Part shown: one piece after another, positions 1 to 11,800 of the stretch | Position numbering within the stretch: the first letter of the stretch is position 1 | Layout of the letters: each line of letters opens with the position of its first letter | From: Helopsaltes ochotensis | Lineage: Eukaryota; Chordata; Aves; Passeriformes; Locustellidae | DNA length: 64,000 nucleotides | Assembly: GCA_013400155.1 (NCBI GenBank) | Contig: VXBM01000215.1 | Span: 690,985 to 754,984 of the forward strand | Direction: 5' to 3' | The notes under the pieces: model-generated | Databases searched by the model: none | What the model was told of the DNA's origin: nothing | The model's input: only the letters and a program-made list of their open reading frames with translations | Program-made: the position numbers and the translations under genes

Positions 1-2587
1 TGTGGTCTGTGGAAGCAGAAAGGCAAACTGATGGTGTGGTTCAGTGATAAAAATCAGTTTAATGGGATATAGATATAAAGTCTTCTACCTACTGCAAGCG
101 CTGCAGGGACATTCCACTATTACCACTCAGAGATCCCCTACTCTCTGGGCAAGCAGATCTTGTCTCTGTTCTGGGGTAGATACAAAAGGTGTTTGTTAAC
201 ACAACTACCGAATCCATTGGTTGAAGTAAGATTAACTGAAATTCTCACAAGAGCTTCAATGCAATGAAAAGTTGTTAGATCCTTCAGGCATCTCTTGATG
301 AAGGGGTATCTTGGGTTCCTTGTCCTGGGGCCTGTGGCCCATGCTGCCATTACTAAGAAAGGTAGTTTGTAGTTCTGTCAAAGTTTTGTTCCCTTGAATC
401 TAAAGCTGCTTAAGCTGAGCTAAGGTCCAGAATGCAGGTTATATTAAATAATGAAATCCATAGTGAAAACATCTGGCTTGTTTGTTCCAATGGGGACAAT
501 AAAAAAATCACTTTCCATGACACTTTTCAAGCATCTGCTGCTCTTCCAGTAATTTTCTTGTTTTGATGCTTGAAAACCTGTTTGTTTTTCTTTTCAATCT
601 TGCATTGATAAGCTGCTCAGTAATTTTCCATCATTGCCACTAATGAACCCCAGATTTCTCTTCTTGTTCTAGTCTCTTTCCCTCTGAAGATTATTTCAGA
701 TAACCAACTTTTTCTCTGACTGTTTAAGCCCTGCTCTGTCACAGCTATGGTGGTATTCCCTTCCTCAGCTATGAAGCAGGGTGTTAACTTCAACTTTCTT
801 TCCATTTGTGCACCAGTACTTCTCCCTGTGGTCAAAATAATACTCTTGCCCCTCCCTATTTTCTGACCTTAATTCTCCTCACAAAGCAAATTCTCCACTC
901 TCTCTGTTCAATGTTTGACCAATTTCACAGCTTTCTGGCTTTGAGCAATTTTATAATTTCTTACTGTGCTAATCCCAGAACAAGAAAGAATAAAATTTTA
1001 GGTCTGATAAAATAACAGTGCAGAAGGCACAGCACTTCTTTATGACAGCACTGTCCCATTCTCCAACTACTTTATTTCTCTGTTTTCTTAACAGAGAGAA
1101 GAAAATTGAGCCCAATTAATATTAGGTTTTAGCAGCACAGAGATTTTTTTCCCCAAAAACACATATAGGTAACGAATGTAACTTAAAATTTAACAAAAAT
1201 TACAAGCTTTGAAATCTATAATGCATACTTTTTTAAGCAAAATATTTCTCCATAAAAAATGCTTCATTTTGAAGCAAAAAGGCTTGTAATTTTTTCAAAT
1301 GCCATTTTGTGTTTGTAATGCTGGCACTTGGAAGTACGGTGTTTTGCCAGGTAAACAGAGCAAATCCAAATAACCAGCACAGAAGAAGAACATGGAAAAA
1401 CAACAAATCCTTTCATTCACCTTCAGCCCTAACCCTGATACACTAACAGCCTGTGCTTGCCATCCTAAACTACTGTATATAAACACCAGTGCCCTCCACT
1501 AAGGGTATGAATAACACAGCCTTGCCCATCATATCCTTGGGGTGCACAAGACGAGCCTTTCCAGTGTGACAGTCAAGTTACAGCCCTAGCCAGGACTGGC
1601 ACTGTGCACACAAGGTGTTCATTAGTGTGGATTATGGAAGTATAAGTAAACTTAGGAGGGACTGCTTGCACCCTGAGATGTTCTTCAGCACTTTGGGTAC
1701 AATCCTGTGAACCAGGACTAAGCAGATACACTACCACAACCATCTCATCAGAAGCAATCCTGGCACAGCAGTACAGCTGGGAAGAGAGCCTTGGGAAGGC
1801 CACTTGCACCACAATGCAAACTGCACACTAAACAAGGTCCGCCCTCCCCGCTGCTGGCTATGAATGCAGTGCAATGCAGTGACAAAGAGCACTCGCACTC
1901 CCCATGACACCCAAAATAGCAACCAGTTGTAAATTGTGGTGTGACTGATGTTGTCATCACTTGTGACAGCTACCCCCACCCTCTCCTTTCACTGTCTGAT
2001 GCAGTCACAGCACGTGGCTCTAAAACAGTGATGTCACTGCACTGCGTGGCTAAATGCAAACATACCTGTCACTATTTTTTACTGTTTGCAATAGACTCCA
2101 AGTAACAACAATTAAACGTAAGGAAGTTTATCAATCTCTATCTGTTCTATTTCTATTAGTGTCATCATATTCAAAACCTTACAGGTAATGGTTGAATTCT
2201 TCTAAGATTTCTGGTAAAAAAGTTGTGTCCTGATAGTAACTTCAGAAAAGGATAATGTGCCCTGGAACCAAAAGCTCTTTTATAAAACCCTCATAAATAT
2301 CCCTCTTCCTTTGTAAATTGCTCCTAACACTGAATCAGAAAAGGGAAAAGAAGTTCCTTTTGCAACAGAAACATCCAGCAGCAATAGCATATACAAAAAC
2401 GTCTGCAGTTTCACAAAAAAAGAGTGAGTGGTGTGCTAACCAGTGCAACTCAGAAAGTACTCAACAGGGCAAGGCTTGTCTGTGACTGCTGTGAAGCTTT
2501 TAGTTTTTAAACCTTGATCATTTGGCCTAATTCACTCTCCATTTTTTAAGCAACAGAGTTAAGAAATATTCTCCCTTCCTCCATTAC
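1..2587 (-). other. NGEF: NGEF intron (3' part of window, continues off the left edge)
   Basis: This stretch follows the splice donor of the exon at 2588-2862, so on the minus strand it is the 5' part of the next NGEF intron. I looked on the minus strand for the next expected exon, the start of the DH domain (family sequence about FELVTSE), and did not see it. That exon must lie beyond position 1. The sequence is AT-rich, and I recognise no RNA gene or clear transposon in it. The open frames here are short and have no family resemblance. Confidence 0.75.
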
Positions 2588-2862
2588 CTCCTGCAGCTTG
2601 ATCTCATCTGGTTGAAGGATGCTGAGGACACCACTGCTCTGGACCTCAGGAAGATCCTGCCATAAGTTGAACCTGGAGTTGGAATTTCTCAGCAAATTGA
2701 TTTGTGGTGGAGCTTTGTTTTCAATTGTACTTGTGGGTTCTGCTTCAGATGGGGTCTCCTCATTGGGTGAAGTCTCCTCAGGGTCTGTCTGAGAATCTTG
2801 CAATCGCCTGGTTTCAATCTCCTCGCGCGTGGATTTATCTCGATATTCCTGGTACAAGAGCC
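2588..2862 (-). CDS. NGEF: NGEF (ephexin-1) coding exon before the DH domain
   Basis: NGEF is a Dbl-family RhoGEF that couples EphA receptors to RhoA, Rac and Cdc42 in neurons and acts at the inner face of the membrane. This 275-bp minus-strand exon starts after a TTCCTTCCTAG acceptor and ends GAG|GTAATG. It gives 91 codons plus two bases of a shared glycine codon. The start reads LLYQEYRDKS and the end RFNLWQDLPE...ILQPDEIKLQE, both near-identical to human NGEF as recalled. The middle is an acidic, low-complexity linker rich in E, T, P and S, shorter and less glutamate-rich than in human. In the ephexin family the LYQEY segment is an autoinhibitory helix whose tyrosine is phosphorylated by Src-type kinases; both tyrosines are kept here. 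The phase fits the exon at 7381-7484 (ATC G|GG CTC). Confidence 0.95.
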
Positions 2863-5800
2863 CTAGGAAGGAACGGAACAGGTTGGAGAGGTTACAACTG
2901 AATGAGATGGTAGAAAAGTACTGTGGGAAAGGACAATTGCTTTGCATTAGTTCACCTCAGCAGAGGTGAGAGATATCCCTTCCATGCAGAGGGAAAAGCC
3001 AATTATGGTATTCCTATTTCAGCCAGAAGTGGAAACTATAAATGGAAGGCCATTTCTAAATCTAAAGTGTTGTTACAATCTGCTCTCACAAAACATTTAG
3101 TAATGCAGTCAGAGGAATCCATGATCACTCAGAGGACATAAAAGCAGCGATTTGTCAGGCTTTTAAATCTCTTTTAAACCTTGATTTTCTCTGTTATATT
3201 ACTATGTTACAAGTTATATAGGTTGATATCTATGTTTAAGTGTGTGTCTGGAAAAGTAACACTACATAACTGAAATTACTTTAGAAGGGGCAATTTGATG
3301 GCCACAAAAATTCTTAATGAGGAAATACTGAGCTCCTGTTACTGGCATTGGACAGGTGAAGCTTTGGAACAACTAGCTATAGTTACTAGGTTTGTTTTGG
3401 TATGGACTTCATGGTTAGCCTTGGACATGTTGCTTAATATCCTGCTGTTTTCCTTCTCAGTTTCTAGGATGCTTGAAGCTACAAAATTAACATCCAAAAG
3501 GTACCTATTTGCTACAGCACTAAGGAACAGGCTCTGAGTTCACACCATGTGACAGCACACCAATGACACCAGGTGCCTTCCAAGTTTCAACTACTAACTT
3601 CAGGAGCAGATGAAATTGCACAGGATTTGCCCCCACTCCAATATCAACCGATAGCACAAAAAAGGTAGGAATCCTGAAGCTCATTGCCAATCTTTAGAAC
3701 ATCCTTCGTCTCTGAGGGCTTTCAAACTGTCCCATTTTTCTTTCTGAACCATCTGTAGGACCCAGAATTTTAATTGCTTGAATATAAAATGTAATTTAGA
3801 AGACACGTAAAGGCAGGAGAGCATGAGCACACTGAGTCACTTTCCTCCCTTAATGAAATTGAAGAAGCACAATTTACATTATCTCCCTTGGTTTATACTT
3901 GAATTGCAGTGTAAGATGAATGAATAAAGAGAAAATCCTTTGATGTTAAAAAACCCCCGTGCTAAATAATTTATTTTGTCTGAATCATTACGGGTTAAAA
4001 TTTATCTGGTCACATGTATTCATGATATTTGATCTGAGATTCTGTGTGTAATAAGGTGAGAGACAATGGGATTAAAAGTTTCTTTAAGGTGGGTAGAAAT
4101 GTAGACGTTGCTGCATGTTAAATCTCTGGACCAGTTTCAATGAGGCTATGTACCAGTCACTGCTAAAACTATTCAGGAAATATCCTGGGGAAAGGCGCAG
4201 GAACAAGCACAGCATTGCTGCAGTCTGCGAGTGTGTCCTGTTATCTGTTCTTCCTGGAAAGATGTTCAACACCAGATTAAAATAGCAGTAAGGGTAGCTG
4301 TGCCTAGGAAACCATATAGGCTTCTGTTAGCTTCCTACACAACACTGAGCAGAGGAGACTTCCCCTGAAGTTTTGCATGCTGCTGCCACTTATGTAATTT
4401 CTCTCTGCGTCAACTAGGTTTATATGGTTTTCCTAAGCATTTGAGGCTGTTTTTCACCATCAGGGAGGGTGCCGAGGAGGTAGCAGGATAGAAAGGCTCC
4501 TTCAGGTATGTAGCAGAGAGCCTGCTAAATTGGAGCTGCTTTTGGTAGTACTGATCTGTATGGTCAGCCTAGTGCTCTAGGGCTCTGGGTTCTTTTTGCC
4601 CCATAGAGAGCAGGACAAGCTGGGAAGCAACATCCTGCAACAGCATGAGCAGTGTTTGGCTCACGGGAAAACACGCTGGGATTGTGAAGCATAATCTATT
4701 TTACTCAAATTGGAGATAATTATACTTGCAGTGTTTGACTGCAGCTATACAGCCATGTTGTGCTGCTGGCTCTGCTCTGCAAGTCAGAGGATGATTTGTG
4801 TAAGGCGGATTTAGAGTCCCTTGTGCAGATCTGAAGAGCAGCCACTTTTAAAAGATTTATTTCTCTCTTTCTTTTAAGGAAATAAAACCCAGATAATGAA
4901 AGTTGGTTTTGTTTCCAGGTTTCCTGACTGACCAGATAAGAGCTACAGAGCCATCCCGTCAGTGGCAGGCAAAGCAAATACAGCCATGGAAAGATCTGAC
5001 TGAGGGAAAGCATTCACCACCAGAACTCAATTGGAAATGATAGCAAGAGAGACTGACTGAAGCTCTACCACAGAGAGCAACATGGGGAGAAAGCAGAAAG
5101 GTGGTACAGAAGAAGGACAAAAGGCAGGTAGATGTTTGGGCAGAAGGGTAGGAATAAAATAAGAAGGGTTGTGCTAGCAAGGATAAAAGATATCCCTGCT
5201 GTGTTGTCCTAAGGGTCTACCCGTATATTGGTAAAGAGGTCAATGGGTAGAGAAATTATGTAGATAAGAGAGAGGGAGAGAAGTTATGCCAAAACCTCAT
5301 CCAGATGGAACAGGAGATGGTCACAGCACAGGAGGAGTAACAGATGCAAGGTCAAGGAACAAGGTTTTGACATATTGAAAGGAGAACAATACATTTGGGA
5401 ACTGACTGAACGTGTAGAAAAAAAGCTGAGATCAATAGCTGAATGTGACTCAGATGATATAACTATTTAGCAAATGCTTACATTTAGTAAGTGAACAAGT
5501 ACAAAATGTCAGAAACCTGTACAAAATCTCTTCATTGCTTAATGTCCCAACTGCCCGTACTGTGACCTGGCTAACAGTTAACCCTGTGGTCAGAGCATGA
5601 GTTTGGTGTTCTCTGTTGACCTCAGTGTTTAAGACTGATCTTCCTAAGGCATGTTTACATAATTTTTATAGTACATAACTGACACTTCCTTTTTTGTTTA
5701 TTCCATTTGATTTTGCTGTCACAGTCTCCCTTCCCAGCTCCCTTAAAACCTGGGAAGGGAATTGAAAAACTAGTTACTAATTGTGGAAATCCTTGCCTTA

Positions 5801-7380
5801 GAGAGTTAGCAGCGTTCTTAAAGTAAACGTTATTGCACTGAAAGCTATGTAAAATCCCAGGAGTGCCAGGGAGGTTTTCTCTGAAATTCTCTGCTCCAGT
5901 TTCAGGCAGAGTCCACTAATGTCTCAAAAGCAGGAAGGAGGGAAGTCTCCTCCATAAAGGTGCAGAAGAACTACTTGCAGTTACACTGATGTGTGCAGAG
6001 CTTTTGCACAGCTTCCCTCTGATATACAGTACATGAAAATGTATATGAATATAGCAATGGGGTTGCTCCAAACACCTGCTGGTTTTAGTATTTTTATTTC
6101 ACCTCTGAGGTGCACAGTCCCAGTAAACTGACAGTGTTTTCACACAGCTCCCTTGGTAGGTTAGTATCTACACAGCCAAAAGCAGGTAACAGATCTGGCA
6201 ACACGCATGCAAATTGTTCCCCACTTTCCTCCAGGAGGCCCCAAACTCAGCTGGTTTGTTGGACAGATGCTGGCAGGCTGCTGGTTTCACACCAGCCTTC
6301 TTCTCCAGCACTGTCCCAGTGGCATCAGGTGTACCAAGAACCAGCCTTGCATGCCACAGCCTGACACCAAACAGCAGAGACAGCCTGAGAAAGCTTTTCG
6401 TTCCTGCCAGGGAGGTTTGCATTGCTGTTCCTAAGAGTTATCTGTTGGATTTTCCCATGCTAAGTGCTGCATTCCTGCCCTCTAGATTCAAGTATGTTGA
6501 TTCTATTTCCTGAAACAGAGCAGGAGTGTTTAAAAACAAAGCTCCTATATTCCCACCATAAAACCTGCCTCAGGATGGGATTTAACTTTGCTGTTGATGA
6601 AATCCCTCTGAGGAATGACACAATTCTGATGTGGGAAAGTAAGAAACAAGCAGTGAAGATCCTCTCCCCATCCCACAAAAGATAAAGGTAAAAAATAAAA
6701 GAAAACACCACCAAGATCAAAAGCTTAACAGTTCTCTCCTCCATAGCCACACAGATAACCTCAACTTTGCCTTTTTAGAGACCACAAAGGATAAAATAAC
6801 TTACTCCTGTGTTAGAAGTGCTATGCCAGTGGCTGTTAAACTGAATAGATGCAGAACCTGGTGCATACAACTAATGTCCAACAGGATGGGTGACAAAATA
6901 TTTTAGTCTTAGGTCTTTTGGAGTATGCAAAATCATATTTTAGTAGAAAGTCTGGGGTAGCCTTAATGATTAATTGTTTCATAACCGCAAGAAAAATCGT
7001 TATTTATAAACAAGAGTCAGGCTGTTCCGCGATAGCATTAATCCCCTGCCGAGCAACGTGCAAACCGATGCTCCTAAAGATCTCTAAAAGGCACGCTGGC
7101 GATTTTTTACACCAACGGTGAGGGGGCTCCCAGCAAGGATAGGGAGCTGGGGTCCTGCAGCACAAGCCCTTACCCCGGCCTAGACTCCCCCCATCTGTGC
7201 ACCGCTTGTCTTTTAGCTCTGGGTTTGGGGGTTCAAGGGGCCGGCAGGTGCAATCGGCTGGGCTGAGGGGCACCTCTAGGGGCTGCTGTGCCGCCGTCGG
7301 TGCGGGGAGCGGGAGAGGCGGCGAAGTTGTGCGAGGGCGCAGCGGCGGCCGGACATCCCGCGGCGGGCACGGCTCCTTAC
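2863..7380 (-). other. NGEF: NGEF intron
   Basis: This 4.5-kb intron joins the common exon at 7381-7484 to the exon at 2588-2862. Its donor on the minus strand is GTAAGG and its acceptor CCTTCCTAG. Apart from the GC-rich right edge (about 7020-7380), which belongs to the CpG island, the sequence is AT-rich. I see no other exon, RNA gene or clear repeat in it. Confidence 0.85.
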
Positions 7381-7484
7381 CGATGTGCTCGATGAGATTC
7401 CTCCAGGAGTCGGCCGTCATGGGGTGTGCGGGCGGTGCCTCGGCCGTGCCGGCGGCGGGGGTCTCCTCAGCGGCGGCGGGGGGC
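7381..7484 (-). CDS. NGEF: NGEF common exon (TADSWRNLIE motif)
   Basis: This 104-bp minus-strand exon has acceptor CTTCCCGCAG and donor CATCG|GTAAGG. Starting with the third base of a split arginine codon, it encodes PPAAAEETPAAGTAEAPPAHP followed by MTADSWRNLIEHIG. The last part matches the human IPADSWRNLIEQIG segment as recalled, so gene identity is secure. The upstream alanine/proline run is compositionally shifted by the CpG island; at the same place human has a serine/threonine-rich stretch. Both alternative first routes (7590-7663 and 17303-17417) end in phase 2 with AG, so either joins here to make AG|G (Arg). The in-frame ATG at 7420 is internal to both isoforms and is not needed as a start. 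Confidence 0.93.
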
Positions 7485-7589
7485 CTGCGGGAAGGCGGAG
7501 GGCACCCTCAGAGCAGCGGCGGGACAGCGGCGAGAGAGCGGCCCCTCAGAGCAGCTCCCCGCGCCCCCCGCCCCCAGCACTCCCCTCAC
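7485..7589 (-). other. NGEF: NGEF 105-bp mini-intron
   Basis: This is a very short GC-rich intron between the short-isoform first exon and the common exon. On the minus strand it runs from GTGAGG to CCCGCAG, phase 2. It lies fully inside the CpG island. Splicing it out joins the reading frames exactly, and the predicted short-isoform N-terminus then resembles the one recalled for human NGEF isoform 2. Confidence 0.85.
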
Positions 7590-7663
7590 CTGCTGAGCTG
7601 TCCCGGCGAGCCGTCTTGGTCGAAGGCGCAGGCGGCGCTGAGGGCCGCGGCCAGCAGCTCCAT
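7590..7663 (-). CDS. NGEF: NGEF short-isoform first coding exon (alternative start)
   Basis: The minus-strand ATG at 7663 opens a 24-codon exon beginning MELLAAALSAACAFDQDGS and ending AGCAG|GTGAGG in phase 2. Human NGEF isoform 2 is recalled as beginning MELLAAAFSAACA, so this is the conserved alternative start rather than a chance ORF. An open frame continues upstream to 7918, but that part is a GC-rich leader with no family match, so the ATG at 7663 is preferred. The isoform lacks the basic N-terminal region encoded at 20690-20957 and should differ in localisation or regulation (inference). An RFX X-box-like site lies 79 bp upstream of the ATG, at 7742-7755. Confidence 0.92.
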
Positions 7664-7741
7664 GGCCGGCGGCGGCAGGCGGCTGCCCAGCAGCTTCGGC
7701 GGCAGCGGTGGCGGCGGTGCGGGGCTGGGGGAGCCCGGGCG

Positions 7742-7755
7742 GTTGCCACGGTAAC
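7742..7755 (-). promoter_or_regulatory. RFX X-box-like site upstream of NGEF short-isoform start
   Basis: The plus strand reads GTTGCCACGGTAAC, which fits the degenerate X-box pattern (GTNRCC, two-base spacer, RGYAAC) at every position. It lies 79 bp upstream of the short-isoform ATG inside the CpG island. RFX factors bind such imperfect palindromes in ciliary, neuronal and other promoters. Function here is inferred from motif and position only. Confidence 0.6.
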
Positions 7756-7849
7756 GGGGGTAGGAAGGCAGCAGCCTGCACGGGAGGGAGAGAGGCCTTG
7801 CGACCACCCCCGGGGCGCCCCCGCAGCCGCCCCCGCACCGGCCCTCTGA

Positions 7850-8420
7850 GCCCCCAAGCCTCCTCAGAGCCCCTCTGGTCTCCTCAGGGTATCTCCTCAG
7901 ACAGCCCCCTTCTCTCAAAGCGTCCCTACGGCTCTCCCCTAAAATCTCTAGACAGCCTCCACAAATCCTCTCAGAGCCTCCCCTCAGACTCTCCTCAAAG
8001 CCTCCCCACAGATTTTCTCCAGAGAGACTCCCTCAAAATCCCCTCAGAGCCTCCTCGCGGGCTTCCACCAGCCCCTCAGAGCCCCCCTAGCCCCTCTCAG
8101 CCCCTCTCCTCGTTCTCAGATTTCTTCCGAGGCTCCACGGAGTTCTGCCAAATCCCGGCGGAGCCCCCTCCGCCTTCCCCAAAATCCCTCCCGAGACCCC
8201 TCGAAGCCCGGCAGTTCCCAGCCCGCTCCCTCGGAGCCCTCAGAGCTCCCGCCTGACCCCTGAGTTCCCCCAGAGCTTCTCAGAACCTCCCCTGCAGCCC
8301 TCTCTACGCCACCAAAATCTTTTCCGAGCCCCCGCAGACCCCTCAGGTGTCGTTCCCCTCTTCCCCAAGCTCCCCTCTCAGAACCCCCGACCCCGGTCTC
8401 GGTACCCCTGCCCGCAGAGA
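7850..8420 (+). repeat. Degenerate C-rich minisatellite with CCTCAGAGCC-like unit
   Basis: The plus strand carries many imperfect copies of a short unit close to CCTCAGAGCCCC, or its variant CTCAGAGCCTCC, at irregular spacing of roughly 12-40 bases. Strand composition is very skewed: C-rich on plus, G-rich on minus. The tract has long open frames in more than one reading frame. Their Ser-Pro-Leu-rich products follow from the repeat unit, so I do not call them genes. Confidence 0.6.
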
Positions 8421-8635
8421 CCTCCTCAGTTCCCCGGTTTCCCCTCCAGCGCTCCAGCGCAGGTCCCTCCCCCGCCGGGAGGCTGACTCCCTCCTCCCCA
8501 GGGCCCCCCCAAAAGTCAGCAGTCCCTGCCCCACAGGCCCCCCACCTTCACAGGCCCCCCTAGCTCCATCCCCCCCCGAGGTCCTGCAGAGGGGCTTCTT
8601 CCCTCGATGCAGGGAAGCCCTTTTCTCCGTTCGCT

Positions 8636-8655
8636 CCCTCCCTCCCTCCCTCCCC
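8636..8655 (+). repeat. (CTCC)n simple repeat
   Basis: This is a short tetranucleotide run of CTCC units, continuing the C-rich skew of the CpG island. Confidence 0.7.
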
Positions 8656-8830
8656 AGTAAGGCGCCCTCCCCTAGCGAGCACCCACACACCCTGTCCCAC
8701 CTCATGCCACAGCCCCTCTCCTCCATGCACGGCCACCCCACAGTGGGAGGGGGTCCTGCCCCGCCACTGACCTCCCGTCCCTCAGCCCCGGGGCGCAGCG
8801 CTGCCTCCCATCCCCTGCACCTCTCTGCTT

Positions 8831-11800
8831 ATGTGTGGATGGCGCCGGCTTTGAGGGAGGAAAGGGGGTGGCAGAGGGGGGTTCTCCTGAACTGCTTCCA
8901 GATCTGGTGCATATGGTGCATTTCTTCTCCAGGAGTGAAACCCTGAGATGGAGGAATGTAACTGGGAAACTCAGCCTAATCCCTCCTGCCGGGAAGCGCA
9001 CTCCTGATTGCACCACAGGATTGGCTGCTATCCGCCTCTCCTTCTCCGGCAGGGCTTCGCACCCGCTCGGTCATTTCCCTCATCTCCCTTTCCTTAGCGT
9101 CGCTACTTCCATAAGGATATATTCCCTCGTTTAGGAAGTAAGTATCTCAGTACTCAGTACTCCATATCTGTCTTCGTTCAGGTAATTGTTTTTCTGCCTC
9201 AGGAATAAATCCTCTTGAGCTCCCGAGTACGGTTACATCCTTGCCTCAGTTCAAGTGCTTGTAGACAGTTTGGGTGCAGCTCTTCACCCCACGTTAATAA
9301 CCCTCAGCAAAAGAAAAAGTCATCTGCACCGCGTTGCAACTGAGGAGTTAACAGAGGGAAAATGCTCCGCTATTCCTTGTGCTTGCTCTCTCCCTGTTGC
9401 ATAAATAACCGTGATTTTTTTCTGTACGTGGTAAAGTAATTTATGCAACAACATAAAATCTGTGTGTTGGGCTGTATGTGTAAAATGGCTTCCTTTTTAT
9501 CATTTTTATATTGGTTTTGCTAAATGATATGTCAGGATAGCTTTTAATCAGCACATGACGATACATCCAGAGAAACTCCTTCAGCTTATGTGAACTAGAT
9601 CTAGATCTGGCACACTGGAGTGCTCACTTAAGTGGACTGGAGTGCTTCTTAAGTCATTAAGAAGCAGAACGGGAAAGAAAAACAGCTGGAAATGTCATTG
9701 AGGACTCAGAGAGGACTGCGAGTGTGGTCCTTGTCCAGTCCCAGACCAGGAGGTCAGAACAACCAGGCAACCGAAAGGACATACCAGGGTGAGAGTGAGA
9801 GCTGGAGCCTGTGTTGTACTTACAGAGGAGGACGAGAGCCTGAGACCTGTGGCTGAGATTGTCACTGGATAGATGGTCAGTATGGGTTAGCAGCCATTAA
9901 ACACTGGGGATTAGAGGGCTGAGGGAGCCAGGTGAGAGAGGGATCCCTTGTGGAAGGAATAAAGCAGCAGCAACTATCTGAAGCTCATTTTTTTGGTGGC
10001 TTGCTGCCAGGGCAAGAATATTGTCAAGGGTTTTAGAGAGTGGGTAGGCTTCTAAAAAACTTCTTTCTTAGAAAAAGGGAGCCTCTTCATTACCCTGAAA
10101 TCTGGAAAATCAGCTTTACTGTTTACTATTTTCTCAAGGGAAGGACCAAGAGCAGCAAGGAGTTCTCTCTAGTATTCAAAGTGAAATCAGTGTATAAGCT
10201 CTTAACTTACACTACTAGAATGATCATATATCTAAATACAACTTTTGGATGTATTAACTAAAAAAAAAGAATCTTTCAGAAGTATGCTTTAAGAGTTTAA
10301 CAGATTCCTAACCCCTCACATTGCTTCACTCTAAAGGGTTAAATCTGTTGGAAATTGAAATTTCTTCTTAGAAAAATGTCTGGGTCATGCTATGAAAAAC
10401 ATTCAGAAATAGAAAGCATCTTCTCATGATCCTGTTACTGGTAGTTTGATCCTGCCTGTCTTCCCTTTTCTTTCACTTTTTCCAACGTAATTTTACTTTT
10501 GGTCTAAGAGGAAAACTTGAAAATCATAGAAAGCAGTGATGATAATAAACACAGCGGAAGCTCTGAAGAGGTGAAACACCAGCTAGGAGTGAAATGCCCC
10601 CTGTGGCCCAGCTTGGCAAGCCCAGCTTCTGTTTCTGTGTCTCAGAGAGCTGTTACCTTGCGCAGCAATGACCAGTACTCTATTCTTCTTCCTTTAGGGC
10701 TGTTTCTTTTTTAACTGTAAATTGATCTTTCAAAGATGTTGTTCTTTCTTCCTTCCCAGCCTTATTCTTGTACTTCACATTGACATACAGAGAATATCCA
10801 TAAACAAAACAAGTGCCTGAGAAATACTTTTTCTCCCAACTGAGGTGACAGAGTGTTCCCAGCACTCATGGGACTGGAACAAAAATTATATTTAGTAAGT
10901 AGGAGATATTTTTGTCCTACAAAATTTGCTGGGATTTCTAAGTCTTGCTTTTCTGTTTGGGGACAAAACGGAAAGCTTTCAGAGTTTGACACAGAAACTA
11001 AAGGCAGGCAAACAAGTGATTCTGTCACAGTGGTCTGGTGACTGGGATCTTCATGCTGGGGGTGGGGGATCCAGGTCAGAGTCAGATGTGTGTTATTCCC
11101 TTGTATCCCATGTGTTACTTCCTGGAGCTGCTCTGCTTTCTCTGGTCACTCAGAAAGGTTCTTGAACCTGCTGAATGCCTTATTCACCTTTTTCAGATAC
11201 TACTTTAAGTCAGTCAGTACTGAGCTATTTCTCTGAAGAACAGCTGTAAGATGCCTCCCTACTTCAACAATTGTTAGGATTTTATATGCAGTTTAAGCTG
11301 ACCTAGCTGCTAAATTTCACTTTTCATTTGACTCCCTGAGGCAGAGTTCTACCTCTGCTTTTATGCCAGCACTCACTCAAGCTTATCCCATTCACAGTAA
11401 GCAAGTCTGGGCAGCTAAACTCTTGGAAAATGATTCTTTTTTTTAGTAGAACTAGATCTGTATGTGTATTGCCTCACTACAGAGAGAGCTCAAAGTGAGT
11501 GCCAACAGAGCAGAGGTGGCAGATGTGGAGATGGATGTCAAGACCATGGCAGTGCCACTTGGGATAATTTTTCACTGCTGTGAAATGGCAGACTCAAGCT
11601 TGGAGAGGTTCCTACTCCACCTAATCTTAAACATGAGGTAGGAGTTTAGAGGAGGTGTACTTTTTTTTCTCACTGTAACAACAAGCAATTTGATCCAGAG
11701 CCTGAAGTGTTTTTCCCCAAAATCAGTACGAACTCATGATGACAAACCAGTTTTCTCACCAAAATTCCTAATTCATCCTAAAATTCCTTGTCTAGTTGTA

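Larger units (their letters stand above)
7270..8830 (-). promoter_or_regulatory. NGEF: CpG island and promoter region of the NGEF short isoform
   Basis: By eye GC content and CpG density rise sharply around 7270 and fall again after about 8830, against AT-rich flanks. The densest CpG part (about 7280-7850) spans the short-isoform first exon, the mini-intron and the common exon. The upstream part (about 7850-8600) is strongly C-rich on the plus strand and less CpG-dense. No TATA box is evident, as is usual for CpG-island promoters. The transcription start cannot be placed from sequence alone. For the long isoform this region is intronic. Nothing convincing starts in the plus direction, so divergent coding transcription is not supported. 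Confidence 0.8.

Noticed and set aside
7467..7838. Minus-strand 123-codon ORF over the NGEF first exons
   Set aside because: Wrong frame relative to the conserved NGEF coding sequence, with Ala/Arg/Pro-rich composition only.
7708..8256. 182-codon plus-strand ORF rich in Ser, Pro and Leu in the CpG island
   Set aside because: It is generated by the CCTCAGAGCC-like repeat and C-rich composition, has no family features, and overlaps the NGEF promoter.
8347..8946. 199-codon plus-strand ORF following the minisatellite
   Set aside because: Low-complexity Pro/Ser composition, open in several frames because stops are rare in GC-rich DNA; no splice or family support.
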